Shown here piece after piece: positions 46,648 through 55,153 of a stretch of DNA of 64,000 bases. This stretch comes from Keguizhuia sedimenti. Lineage in GTDB: Bacteria; Pseudomonadota; Gammaproteobacteria; Burkholderiales; Burkholderiaceae_D. The stretch spans positions 268,371 to 332,370 of the forward strand of contig JAUYVH010000003.1 in the NCBI GenBank assembly GCA_030715135.1. Reading direction: 5' to 3'. A program made the translations under genes and the position numbers. Numbering within the stretch: position 1 is the stretch's first letter; every line of letters begins with the position of its first letter. The notes under the pieces were generated by a model. That model was not told the origin of the DNA. It ran no database searches and saw only the letters and a program-made list of their open reading frames with translations.

Positions 46648-46872
46648 ATGCCGATTACGGATGAGAAGCTGCAGGCAGGAGTAAAGAAAGCGGTGGAGTC
46701 TGGAATTTTGCCGAGAGTGGGAATTCCGCCTGATAACTCAATGGACAAAGACCTGATGCTCGAAATTCTCGATGCAGCAATAAGCGTCAACGAAGAGGAA
46801 AGGGCCGACGCGCCACTCCAATCCGGATATTCTGCTTCCAAAGACGGTTTGCAGAAGTCTCCACCTTATTGA
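46648..46872 (+). CDS. Small hypothetical protein
   Basis: A 74-residue frame, MPITDEKLQAGVKKAVESGI followed by LPRVGIPPDNSMDKDLMLEI. GGAAAGAGA precedes the ATG at 46648; an in-frame ATG at 46636 is an alternative. Helical, acidic and with realistic codon use. No family is recognised. Confidence 0.45.
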   Translation: MPITDEKLQAGVKKAVESGILPRVGIPPDNSMDKDLMLEILDAAISVNEEERADAPLQSGYSASKDGLQKSPPY

Positions 46873-47005
46873 AAACGACATCTCCACCCTGCGCAGAACA
46901 TGGCATATCGGTCCTGATGTGTCCGTGGTCTGCCATTCCCTGTCTTTTAAGGGAAACCCGCTGATATGTTCCAGTAACCTGCCGCGCGCATATTTCTTTG
47001 CGAAT

Positions 47006-47434
47006 TCATAAGCTGCAGCCTTTGTCTTTGGCGAATTGATCAATCAGCATTTGCAGCTTCAAATGCGCCTGATCTTTTCCGAGTTCCCTCTTCCAGCCGC
47101 AAAGATCGACGAAGCCTACCGCCCCTAAAGCTTTGCAGGCAATCGTAATTCCCTGCCCCATGGTTTTGCTTAAGGAGCCTTCAGTGGTATTGATACATAT
47201 GAACGGCGTATTGCGCGCGACAAAATCCATTTTTGCGAATCGCAGCAGGTTGTACATGCGGCTTTCATCGAAGTACATGTCACAAATGATGACATCGATA
47301 TTTGCATAGGAATACGAAACCGCCTGCGCCATCGCGCTGAAAAAATCCAGTTCGAACCGGTCGTCCATGGCTTCCACGATCGGTTCGACTGATCCTGGTG
47401 CCGCCGCCACTAATATTCGTGTTTTTGTTTGCAT
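47006..47434 (-). CDS. Stand-alone pseudo-receiver protein
   Basis: A 142-residue receiver-like protein, paralogous to the C-terminal domain of the protein at 31542-32345. Aligned stretches are IDVIICDMYFDESRMYNLLR here and IDLVLCGIGFEESKMFDLLE there, then GAVGFVDLCGW and GTAGYIDFEGW. The phosphoacceptor position may be retained (IICD) but the acidic pair of the first loop and the conserved Lys are missing. AGGA lies nine bases before the ATG at 47434. It is likely a signalling protein that does not follow normal phosphotransfer. Confidence 0.65.
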   Translation of the reverse strand: MQTKTRILVAAAPGSVEPIVEAMDDRFELDFFSAMAQAVSYSYANIDVIICDMYFDESRMYNLLRFAKMDFVARNTPFICINTTEGSLSKTMGQGITIACKALGAVGFVDLCGWKRELGKDQAHLKLQMLIDQFAKDKGCSL

Positions 47435-48081
47435 GTGGCCATTTCCTGTTCTGTCAATTCCGGAGGATGGGAATTTCTCCGGCATTCGCTTTGCCCGGCT
47501 CCCACTGCACTTCGGGGCCGCCGGATTCTGTCTTGAGATTTTTTCAATGTCTGTACGGAACAATACAAAGGCATGTGAAATGATGGACAAAGCCTGAAAA
47601 TTCAGAAGAAGGCGATCCCTAGCAAGACCGAGGATTTATTTTTTATGCATTCCGGCCCGCGGAAGCCGGGCTGCCGGCTACTTCCGAGAATTAACCAGTT
47701 CGCTTTACGCGCGATAAAAGCATCTGGAAAATTTTAATGAAATGACCCTTTGGTCTGGCTGCAAGAACGTTCGATCAGCGATCTGGAATCGGAAGAATGT
47801 GAAGAAGAATCTCTGGCGGTTGCCAAATAAGACGCCGCATCTGGCCTGGTATGCACTCTGCGCAAGAAAATCAGCGCTATGTCATCTAAATGACATACCG
47901 AAAAAACTTCCTGTGCCATCATTTTGGGCTGATTTCAGCGACTTTCCTTCACAATCCGATGGACAATCCGTTTGACTGGAGTGTTTATCCAATAATTATT
48001 ACAAAGCCAGTTCCTTGCCTATTCGCCGTCCACCACTTTCTTTCGCTGCGCGCAATGTCCCACCATTCATTGAAGTAGATC
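47435..48081. other. Intergenic gap upstream of a Crp/Fnr gene
   Basis: About 650 bases between a minus-strand pseudo-receiver gene and the first Crp/Fnr-type gene. Frames on both strands (47742-47975 and 47734-47922) lack ribosome sites. The notable element is the palindrome listed next. Confidence 0.35.
47878..47897. promoter_or_regulatory. Crp/Fnr-type operator candidate
   Basis: TATGTCATCTAAATGACATA is a perfect palindrome of two eight-base arms around CTAA. The TGTCA-N6-TGACA core has exactly the half-site spacing of Crp/Fnr operators (TGTGA-N6-TCACA in E. coli Crp). It lies about 185 bases upstream of the Crp/Fnr gene at 48082, suggesting autoregulation or control by the paralogue at 48833. 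Confidence 0.55.
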
Positions 48082-48807
48082 ATGCCGCTTACCCTAAGTG
48101 AAGTCCGCGCATGTGGCAATCTATTGCTGAACAGGCTCGCGGATGAAGATCTTCGTGCCCTGCTGCCTCATCTTCAGAAGGTAAATAACAGGATCAAGGA
48201 CGTTATCTACAATCGTAACGAGCCGCTCACGCATGTACATTTTCCTTCGACATGCGCGTTTTCAATGCTGGGTTTCATGGAAACCGGGGCGGCTGTTGAG
48301 GTGGGAACGGTGGGCAATGAAGGTTTCACGGGAGTGGAACTGGTATTGCATGCTTCGGATTCACAGGAAACCTGCGTATGCCAGGTAGAAGGAAGCAGCC
48401 TTCGTATAGCGACTGACGATTTCAGGGAAGCGCTTAAACGATTGCCTTCTTTAAACCTCCTTGCCAAGCGCTACCTGCAATGCTATCTGGCATTGGTATC
48501 CCAGTCCGTTGCCTGCAATCGCCTGCATATGATCGAAGCGCGGTTCGCCCGTTGGCTGCTGATTACACATGACCGGCTGCAGGGAAATGAATTTCAGCTG
48601 ACTCAGGAATTTATCGCGGATATGCTCGGCGTCCATCGCCCAAGCGTGAGCCTCGTGGCAGCCGGCTTTCAGGCCGCCGGCATTATCGAATACAAGCGCG
48701 GCCACATGAAGATACTGAACCGTAACGCGCTTGAAGAAGCTTCATGCGAATGCTATGTCGCGGTGAAGGCCCGATTCGAACGCATACTCGGCGTATCCTA
48801 CGGCTAA
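48082..48807 (+). CDS. Crp/Fnr-family transcriptional regulator (first copy)
   Basis: A 241-residue regulator. The N-terminal cyclic-nucleotide-binding-like beta barrel (about 10-150) contains GAAVEVGTVGNEGFTG but lacks the RSA-type phosphate cassette of cAMP-binding Crp and the cysteine cluster of Fnr. The C-terminal helix-turn-helix reads LTQEFIADMLGVHRPSVSLV. The central SQSVACNRLHMIEARFARWL helix is shared with the convergent gene at 48833, its paralogue. The signal it senses is unknown. Confidence 0.9.
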   Translation: MPLTLSEVRACGNLLLNRLADEDLRALLPHLQKVNNRIKDVIYNRNEPLTHVHFPSTCAFSMLGFMETGAAVEVGTVGNEGFTGVELVLHASDSQETCVCQVEGSSLRIATDDFREALKRLPSLNLLAKRYLQCYLALVSQSVACNRLHMIEARFARWLLITHDRLQGNEFQLTQEFIADMLGVHRPSVSLVAAGFQAAGIIEYKRGHMKILNRNALEEASCECYVAVKARFERILGVSYG

Positions 48808-48832
48808 GCAGGATCAGTTGATGTTTCAGGGA

Positions 48833-49558
48833 TTAAAAACCTTTTCCCAACATGCGCTGGAACTGTTTTCTGACAATCCCATAGCATTCGCAGGACACCG
48901 CTTCCAGCTGCTCCCGATCAAGCACGCGCACTTTTCCTCTTTGGTACTGGATTATGCCGGCACGCTGTAATGTATTTGCCGCGAGGGTCACGCTTGGGCG
49001 ATGGACGCCGAGCATGGTCGCAATATATTCCTGTGTCAGGGTGAATTCCTGCTGCCGGTGCACGCGGTCATGACTCATCAGCAGCCACCGTGCCAGCCGG
49101 TGCTCGATACTATGGAGACGGTTACACGCTACAGACTGCGAGACTTGCGCAAGATAAGCCTGCAGATAGCGCAGGCAGACCCGGCGCAAGGCCGTATCGT
49201 CGGCCGTCATTTTCCTGAAGACATTGGCGGGCATCCGCAATGCAGTACCCGGTATCTGGCACACCGTGGTTTCGATGGCAATTTCGCTTTCCATCAACAA
49301 ATCGACTGTGGACATGCCTTCATAACCAACCGTCCCAACCTCCACTGCCGAGCCGTCTTCCATGGTGGCGAGTACCGAGTGTTCGCCGGACAACGGAAAA
49401 TAGGCATACCTTATCGGTTTGTCGCGTTCAAAAAGCACAAAGTGGAGAGGTGTCTCGATCAGCTCCAGGTGGGGCAGTATCGCCTGGTAAGCCGATGAAG
49501 GCAGCATGGAAAGCAGAAGATTACTGGAATCCTCCGGAGATTGTGGAATCGAGTTCAT
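48833..49558 (-). CDS. Crp/Fnr-family transcriptional regulator (second copy)
   Basis: A 241-residue paralogue of the convergent gene ending 25 bases away. Shared stretches are GSAVEVGTVGYEGMSTV, SQSVACNRLHSIEHRLARWL and the helix-turn-helix LTQEYIATMLGVHRPSVTLA. The two proteins have the same length and end alike (SCECYGIVRKQFQRMLG). Neither has the ligand residues of cAMP-Crp or the iron-sulfur ligands of Fnr. The pair probably arose by duplication followed by inversion. Confidence 0.9.
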   Translation of the reverse strand: MNSIPQSPEDSSNLLLSMLPSSAYQAILPHLELIETPLHFVLFERDKPIRYAYFPLSGEHSVLATMEDGSAVEVGTVGYEGMSTVDLLMESEIAIETTVCQIPGTALRMPANVFRKMTADDTALRRVCLRYLQAYLAQVSQSVACNRLHSIEHRLARWLLMSHDRVHRQQEFTLTQEYIATMLGVHRPSVTLAANTLQRAGIIQYQRGKVRVLDREQLEAVSCECYGIVRKQFQRMLGKGF

Positions 49559-49849
49559 CCGGTAGCCCGCATAAGTATGGAACGCTTGTCTCTACTTCAG
49601 CCACTATGATGCCGTCACGATGAACTAGTTGCAGGCGTTTTTCCTGTCGATTGCATTATGCGCGGTGAGCCCTGGCTGATATTTCCGCAGAAATCCTCCA
49701 TCGCGTATGACCGGAACGTAATTCCGGAACGGCAGTGGAAATGAACTTATGCCCGAAAAGCAATATGTCGCTGACACGAATGCCTGCTTTTCGGCTCGGG
49801 TCGTACCATGTCAGCAATCAGCTTGCCGCAGCGATATGCGGGCAATTGA

Positions 49850-50284
49850 TTATTTTCCCTTTGAAGTCACACGCTTTCCCTGAGCGTCGATCACTACCTC
49901 GCCATCCTCTTTGGTGAACGGGCCTTTTTGCGGGGCAGGAAGGATATCCAGCACGACTTCCGAAGGACGGCAAAGCCGGACGGCATCCGGCGTGACGACA
50001 AAAGGCCGGTTGATGAGCTTGGGATTGGCCGCCATTGCATCGAGCAGTTCATCGTCGGAGAGCGCGGGATTATCCAGGCCAAGTTCCGCATACAGGTCAC
50101 CCTTGGCGCGGACAGCGTCTCGCACCCGCAGGCCGGCCTTTTCGATGAGGCTTTTCAGTTCTTCGCGGCTGATCGGGTTTTTTATATAGTCGACTATTTC
50201 CGGCTCGATGCCTGCATTGCGGATCATGGCCAGCGTATTGCGCGATGTGCCGCAGGCCGGATTATGGTAAATCCTGATGTTCAT
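49850..50284 (-). CDS. arsC: Arsenate reductase, glutaredoxin-coupled type
   Basis: A 144-residue ArsC of the plasmid-R773 type. HNPACGTSRN gives catalytic C11, with R59, R93 (INRPFVV) and R106 (LCRPSE) offset by one from C12/R60/R94/R107 of R773 ArsC. It reduces arsenate to arsenite using glutathione and glutaredoxin. It is the last gene of the arsenic operon, 20 bases after acr3. Confidence 0.95.
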   Translation of the reverse strand: MNIRIYHNPACGTSRNTLAMIRNAGIEPEIVDYIKNPISREELKSLIEKAGLRVRDAVRAKGDLYAELGLDNPALSDDELLDAMAANPKLINRPFVVTPDAVRLCRPSEVVLDILPAPQKGPFTKEDGEVVIDAQGKRVTSKGK

Positions 50285-50304
50285 AATGCGTTGCTCCCTT
50301 TCGT

Positions 50305-51375
50305 TTAGGCTTCCTGCTCATACCATTGCTGCGACCGGTTCACGATGCCGACGACCAGCAGCATGACCGGCACTTCGATCAGCACACCTACCACCGTCGC
50401 CAGCGCGGCTCCGGACTGGAAACCGAACAGGCTGATCGCCGTTGCCACCGCCAGCTCGAAAAAATTCGATGCACCGATCAGGCTCGACGGCCCGGCCACG
50501 CAATGCGGCACGCGCAGCTTGCGGTTCAGCAGATAGGCCAGTCCGGAATTGAAGAATACCTGAATCAGGATGGGCACTGCCAGCAAGGCGATGATCAGGG
50601 GCTGGCGAATGATCGCTTCGCCCTGGAAGGCGAATAAAAGAACCAAAGTCAATAACAGGGCGGAAATCGAAAACGGACCAAGCCTGGCAACTGCCTGTTC
50701 CAGCGCGCGCTCGCTTTTTGCCAGCAAGGATTTGCGGATCAATTGCGCCAGAATCACCGGGATGATGATGTACAAGCCGACCGAGATGAACAGCGTATCC
50801 CACGGAACGGTGATGGAGGACAAACCCAGCAGCAGCGCGACGATCGGTGCAAAGGCGACGATCATGATCGAGTCGTTCAGCGCAACCTGCGACAGGGTGA
50901 AGTATGGGTCGCCCTTGCACAGCTGGCTCCACACGAACACCATGGCGGTGCATGGCGCGGCGGCCAGCAGTATCAGTCCCGCGATATAGCTATCGATCTG
51001 CTCGGCGGGCAACCACTGTGCAAACAGATGCCGGATGAATATCCAGCCCAGTAATGCCATGGAAAACGGCTTGACCAGCCAGTTGATGAAGAGCGTCACG
51101 CCGATGCCACGCCACTGGCTCTTCACCTGCCCCAGCGCCCCGAAGTCGATCTTGATGAGCATGGGAATAATCATCACCCATATGAGGATGCCGACCGGTA
51201 TATTGACCTTGGCGACTTCCATCGCCGCGATGCTCCGGAAGGCTGCGGGGAATGCCTGGCCCAGCAGGATGCCTAAGACGATGCACAAGGCTACCCAGAC
51301 TGTCAGGTAACGCTCGAAAAAGCCGATGGCGGGTGCGGCGCCGCCTGCGACTGCCGTGGTGTGGGATGTACTCAT
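50305..51375 (-). CDS. acr3: Arsenite efflux permease, ACR3 family
   Basis: A 356-residue permease with ten predicted membrane helices. FVWSQLCKGDPYFTLSQVAL carries the conserved cysteine essential for arsenite transport in ACR3 proteins, and SSLIGASNFFELAVATAISL is the second signature. It exports arsenite from the cell. It lies six bases after arsC2 and is followed by the glutaredoxin-type arsC. Confidence 0.95.
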   Translation of the reverse strand: MSTSHTTAVAGGAAPAIGFFERYLTVWVALCIVLGILLGQAFPAAFRSIAAMEVAKVNIPVGILIWVMIIPMLIKIDFGALGQVKSQWRGIGVTLFINWLVKPFSMALLGWIFIRHLFAQWLPAEQIDSYIAGLILLAAAPCTAMVFVWSQLCKGDPYFTLSQVALNDSIMIVAFAPIVALLLGLSSITVPWDTLFISVGLYIIIPVILAQLIRKSLLAKSERALEQAVARLGPFSISALLLTLVLLFAFQGEAIIRQPLIIALLAVPILIQVFFNSGLAYLLNRKLRVPHCVAGPSSLIGASNFFELAVATAISLFGFQSGAALATVVGVLIEVPVMLLVVGIVNRSQQWYEQEA

Positions 51376-51381
51376 TTTTTC

Positions 51382-51891
51382 TCAAGCGGTCTCGACCGGC
51401 GTGTCGCCGATCCGTTTCATTTCCTGCTGGATGGCATGCTTGTCCAGCATATGGACCGGCAAGCTGACGAAGGAATTCATTCTCGCCACAATTTGGCGGA
51501 AGACTTTTTCAAACGCGGCACGCTTTTGCTCATCCGTTCCTTCGGCTGCCGCGGGGTCTTCGAAGCCCCAGTGCGCCGATGTGGGATGGCCAGGCCAATA
51601 CGGACATTGCTCTCCCGCCGCGTTGTCGCACACCGTGATGATGAAATCCATGTGCGGCGCTCCCGGCGTTGCAAACTCATCCCAGCTTTTGCTGCGCAGA
51701 TCTTCGACCGGATAGCCGGTCTTTCTGACTTGTTCGATTGCGAACGGATTGACTTTGCCGGCCGGCTTGCTGCCGGCGCTGTATCCCTTTAGTCGGCCTT
51801 TGCTCATGGTCGTGACCAGGGCCTCGGCCATGATGCTGCGCGCGGAATTGCCGGTACACAAAAACAGGACGTTGTAGGTTTTTTCTGCCAT
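51382..51891 (-). CDS. Arsenate reductase, thioredoxin-coupled type
   Basis: A 169-residue low-molecular-weight phosphatase-fold ArsC. CTGNSARS gives C12 and R18 of the phosphate loop; ITVCDNAAGEQCPYWPG gives C88 and C96, the pair that shuttles the disulfide to thioredoxin. It converts arsenate to arsenite, in parallel with the unrelated glutaredoxin-type enzyme two genes downstream. Confidence 0.93.
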   Translation of the reverse strand: MAEKTYNVLFLCTGNSARSIMAEALVTTMSKGRLKGYSAGSKPAGKVNPFAIEQVRKTGYPVEDLRSKSWDEFATPGAPHMDFIITVCDNAAGEQCPYWPGHPTSAHWGFEDPAAAEGTDEQKRAAFEKVFRQIVARMNSFVSLPVHMLDKHAIQQEMKRIGDTPVETA

Positions 51892-51906
51892 TTCTTTCTC
51901 CGCAGG

Positions 51907-52401
51907 TTAACAGCAGGATGAGCCTTGTTTTTCAGAATCGCCCGGTGCGCAGCACGATGACGCAAGCTCGCTCTTGGCGGAGGCGACCGGAATATTGATC
52001 GCTATCGGTCCCGCCTTTTTGGCGGGCATGCCGAAGACCGGGATCGACTCAAGGGTGTGAAAGGTTTCCCATGCGATGCCCGCAGGATCTTTGACCCAGT
52101 ACTTGTCGGATTTGGCGTAACAGCAGGTCGTGCCTTCTTCCAGTTCGACACCGGGCTGCAATGCGTTCAGGCGCGCCTGCATTTCTTCAAGTTCATTTTC
52201 GTTTTCGACCTGAATGCCGATATGGTCCAGGCCCACTTTGGCTCCGCGCCGGGAAATGGCAAAGTTGATGCGCGGGTCCTCCAGCTTCCACTTGGCATAG
52301 TCCGGCTTCAGTTCCGTCGGTTCGCTCCCAAACATGCCGGAATAAAACTTCACGCTGTCTGCGAGGTTGTCGACAGAAATATGGACGTGAAAGCGTTTCA
52401 T
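51907..52401 (-). CDS. arsI: ArsI/CadI-type metalloenzyme (C-As lyase)
   Basis: A 164-residue vicinal-oxygen-chelate (glyoxalase-fold) protein. H5/H7, H60 (GLDHIGIQ) and E112 (WETFHT) are plausible metal ligands, and the adjacent C93-C94 (EGTTCCYAK) correspond to the vicinal cysteine pair known to bind trivalent methylarsenicals in ArsI. ArsI cleaves methyl-arsenic bonds with oxygen. The C-terminal tail is Cys-rich (ASSCCAPGDSEKQGSSCC). The start at 52401 overlaps the arsR stop (ATGA), with GGAG eight bases upstream. A CadI-like role is less likely given the neighbours. Confidence 0.85.
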   Translation of the reverse strand: MKRFHVHISVDNLADSVKFYSGMFGSEPTELKPDYAKWKLEDPRINFAISRRGAKVGLDHIGIQVENENELEEMQARLNALQPGVELEEGTTCCYAKSDKYWVKDPAGIAWETFHTLESIPVFGMPAKKAGPIAINIPVASAKSELASSCCAPGDSEKQGSSCC

Positions 52402-52739
52402 GAGTAGGTCTCCTTCGTGGATGAGCATTTGGTTTTGCTTTTCGGCGAGCAGACATTTCCGCCGCAGCAGTTTTCGGTCAGGAAGCCGAGCAGCCCGTTC
52501 ATTGTTTCGAAATTTACCGAGTAAATAAGCGAGCGGCCGGCCTTGGTCTGGATCACCATATTTGCATGGGTGAGTTCTTTCAGATGGAAGGACAGGGAAG
52601 ATGGAGGAATCTCCAGTTGCTCGGCGATCTGCATTGCCGGCAATCCTTCGGGTCCTGCCTGGACCAGGAGACGAAAAACGGCGAGCCGGGATTCCTGGGC
52701 AAGCGCAGAAAGAGCACTGATAACGGTTTTTGTTTCCAT
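52398..52739 (-). CDS. arsR: ArsR-family repressor
   Basis: A 113-residue winged-helix repressor. The recognition helix region reads EIPPSSLSFHLKELTHANMV. C-terminal cysteines (C91, C92, C97, C105 in ENCCGGNVCSPKSKTKCSS) are likely arsenite-binding, differing from the classical ELCVCDL site on the recognition helix. It is the first gene of the operon arsR-arsI-arsC-acr3-arsC and presumably its regulator. Confidence 0.92.
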   Translation of the reverse strand: METKTVISALSALAQESRLAVFRLLVQAGPEGLPAMQIAEQLEIPPSSLSFHLKELTHANMVIQTKAGRSLIYSVNFETMNGLLGFLTENCCGGNVCSPKSKTKCSSTKETYS

Positions 52740-52885
52740 GTCCTAGTATGTTTCGCAGCAAACTATTCCATAATAGTCGAAATATCGAATTATTGCAAAA
52801 CGAAGCGTGTTTTGATTGAAGGAATGCTCTTGTTCAGGGCTTGACTGGACTCATGGCTCTTGCGTGAAGCGCGGCATGCACCCAT

Positions 52886-52911
52886 AAAAAACCGCCTTTC
52901 GGCGGTTTTTT
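52886..52911 (-). terminator. Terminator of the small gene at 52935
   Basis: AAAAAACCGCC and GGCGGTTTTTT form a perfect stem with loop TTTC; bidirectional. It follows the minus-strand gene by 23 bases. Confidence 0.88.
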
Positions 52912-52934
52912 CAGAAAGAATGGTAATCCAAGGT

Positions 52935-53144
52935 TTATGGATTCGCATTGCCCCCGGCGGAATTATCCTGTGCGTTGTCAGCGCCATTTTCATTGCTGAC
53001 CTGCTGCCCTGCTCCTTCGGTCGGTACTGCCTTTCTGCGATCCGGTGTGTCCCGTCCCATAAAACGGCGATCAGCCATACGGCGTTCTCTGAACTTGTTC
53101 AGATCATAACTGGCTGCTTCAAAAAGTGATTCTGGTCGGGTCAT
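52935..53144 (-). CDS. Small hydrophilic hypothetical protein
   Basis: A 69-residue protein MTRPESLFEAASYDLNKFRE with an Arg-rich middle (RRMADRRFMGRDTPDRR) and an Asn/Gly-rich C-terminus. AAGGAGG precedes the ATG at 53144, a textbook ribosome site, and a terminator follows, so it is a real one-gene unit. The basic and then disordered composition suggests nucleic-acid or partner binding, but no family is recognised. Confidence 0.6.
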   Translation of the reverse strand: MTRPESLFEAASYDLNKFRERRMADRRFMGRDTPDRRKAVPTEGAGQQVSNENGADNAQDNSAGGNANP

Positions 53145-53359
53145 GATTTCCTCCTTGTCGAACACGTGCCTGAAACCAAGGACAGTTTGACGCCCCGCAG
53201 AAATTGATATTTGATCTAAAGCAATCGGGCCGGTCAGATTCCGGAACTTTATAGTTTCCTTGATGAAAGTCATAGAGGAAAATACAACTAAACACGCTCA
53301 GACGGATCAGCTTCTAGTCTCCTTTAATTCAAGCCACTTTCAATTCAAGCATTCTCGGG

Positions 53360-54598
53360 ATGGATAATCTTTCACACTCCCTGGTCGGCCTCGCCGGGGG
53401 AGAATTTATACATCGATGCCTTCCAAAAGAGAAGGATGCTGAAGCTTCACGTCTGCGGCGCAGGCTGCTTCTTTTTTCCTGCTGGTTTGCCAGCAATTTC
53501 CCCGACCTGGATCTGGTTCTGACCCCCTTATTGCCGGAACCCCTGGGCTATCTGCTGCATCATCGCGGTCATACGCATACCTTTCTCTATGCATTGCCCC
53601 AGGCCGTGCTTGCATTTATCACTATCTGGTTGCTCGCTCCAGCCATGCGCCTGCTTCTGAGGGAAAGTAAAGCCGCCCGGCTGGGTATTGCGTTGAGCAT
53701 TGCGCTCGGCCTGGTATTGCACATCGCAATGGACTACCTGAATTCCTATGGCATTCATCCTTTCCATCCATTCGACTCGCGCTGGTTTTACGGCGACATG
53801 GTGTTCATCGTGGAACCGATGTTCTGGGTGACGTTCGGCGTTCCGCTCGTCATGATGATTCCCAAACCCTGGCTCCGATTGTTTTTGCTGGTTGCGATTC
53901 CTGGGGTCTTGTTATATTTCACTTTCAAGGGCTTCCTGTTGTGGGCTTCGTTCGCAGTGCTCATGCTTGTGGGTATGCTGTTCGTTCCCTTGCAACAGCG
54001 GGCGCAAAAGGAAGGCATCAGCGCATTGCTCGCTGCCTTTGGATTTGGCGCGGTGTTTATTACAGCGCAGGCTCTGGCATCCTGGCATGCACGGGAATCC
54101 ATCGCGCATATCCGCGAGAGCCGTTACCCGGGTGCTGCGATGCTGGACGTTGCATTGACGCCTTTCCCGTCCAATCCGTTTTGCTGGACATTCGTATCGA
54201 TAGAAAGCGACGAGCCGGCCGGCGTCTACCGCTTGCGCAGCGGAGTGCTGAGCCTCGCTCCTGGCACGTTGCCAGTGGCCGTCTGCCCTGCCGCCCTGCT
54301 TGGTGCATCTATCGACAGGAACGGATCACGGGACGCAATATTCCTGGAGCACCATGAAGGAAATCTGCGAGTCTTACGCGAACTGAAGGACCGGAACTGT
54401 CACCTCCAGGCCTGGCTGCGCTTTGCACGCGCTCCTGAAATCAGTGACGGCATCGCAAGCGACATGCGCTTCTCTTTCCGTTCGGATGACAACTTCACCA
54501 CAATGAAATTTGCGGATTTCAGCGAGAAGGCCTGTCCTTCTCATGTGCCGCAATGGGATTTTCCGCGCCGCGATTTGCTTTCGGAGAGAGGAAAGTAA
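53360..54598 (+). CDS. DUF457 (YdjM-like) membrane protein
   Basis: A 412-residue protein of the membrane-bound metal-dependent hydrolase-like DUF457 family. The N-terminus MDNLSHSLVGLAGGEFIHRC, FASNFPDLD, HHRGHTHTFL and LHIAMDYLNSYG hold conserved His/Asp residues between predicted membrane helices. The last 150 residues form a soluble domain. E. coli YdjM is an SOS-regulated member; no LexA site was located here. Confidence 0.85.
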   Translation: MDNLSHSLVGLAGGEFIHRCLPKEKDAEASRLRRRLLLFSCWFASNFPDLDLVLTPLLPEPLGYLLHHRGHTHTFLYALPQAVLAFITIWLLAPAMRLLLRESKAARLGIALSIALGLVLHIAMDYLNSYGIHPFHPFDSRWFYGDMVFIVEPMFWVTFGVPLVMMIPKPWLRLFLLVAIPGVLLYFTFKGFLLWASFAVLMLVGMLFVPLQQRAQKEGISALLAAFGFGAVFITAQALASWHARESIAHIRESRYPGAAMLDVALTPFPSNPFCWTFVSIESDEPAGVYRLRSGVLSLAPGTLPVAVCPAALLGASIDRNGSRDAIFLEHHEGNLRVLRELKDRNCHLQAWLRFARAPEISDGIASDMRFSFRSDDNFTTMKFADFSEKACPSHVPQWDFPRRDLLSERGK

Positions 54599-55153
54599 AC
54601 AAGAACTCGACCGAGGCAATCAACGAAACGCAATGCTTGCATCATGTTGAATATCTTTCCTCTCACCGCAGGCTGAGATTCCTGTATTGAGATTCTTTAC
54701 ACCTGTAACCCACTCTTTTTCTTGAATAATTTGCAATCGACCTTGTGTTGCCGGTAGCGATAAGCGGAATATTGAATGAAAGATGCCATATTTATGGCAT
54801 TGCGCTTTATGTTGCCTTGGCGCAATATTCACACCGCTGTTTGTGCGGCGTGTTTCGGGGATTCTTCCCTCATGAGTGTCTTCGGAATACGCCGCCCATC
54901 TGCTCCTCCATCTTCACGTACCAAACCGGCTCATCAGAGCCGGCGCGGTCAACGCAGTATTGAATGTCTCCTCCGCTTCCTCTAGAAGTTGGGTTAGCCC
55001 GGTGTCCGAAAGGACATCGGGCATTTTTATAATCCAGTCGATATTCCTGTTTTAGTAGCCCGTACAAGCCATCGAGTGTGCCCACTTCCGATGCCGCGCC
55101 ACGTCGCATGAAACGCGGGTCTGACAAATCAATCACGCTGCAGTACGACTGTA
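54599..55153. other. Gap holding a possible non-coding transcript
   Basis: About 555 bases. A strong terminator (54997-55028, plus strand) lies in the middle without any convincing upstream plus-strand gene after 54598. A transcript of 200-250 bases ending there could be a small RNA, or the terminator could serve the 53360 gene at a distance. A minus-strand frame across this region (54870-55136) was rejected. Confidence 0.35.
54997..55028 (+). terminator. Rho-independent terminator
   Basis: GCCCGGTGTCC and GGACATCGGGC form an 11-base stem with one G-T wobble and a GAAA loop, followed by ATTTTTAT. Confidence 0.85.

Noticed and set aside
46738-47043. A 101-codon minus-strand frame
   Set aside because: It overlaps both the 46648 gene and the end of the pseudo-receiver gene out of frame.
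54870-55136. An 88-codon minus-strand frame
   Set aside because: It runs straight through a strong hairpin terminator, so coding is unlikely.
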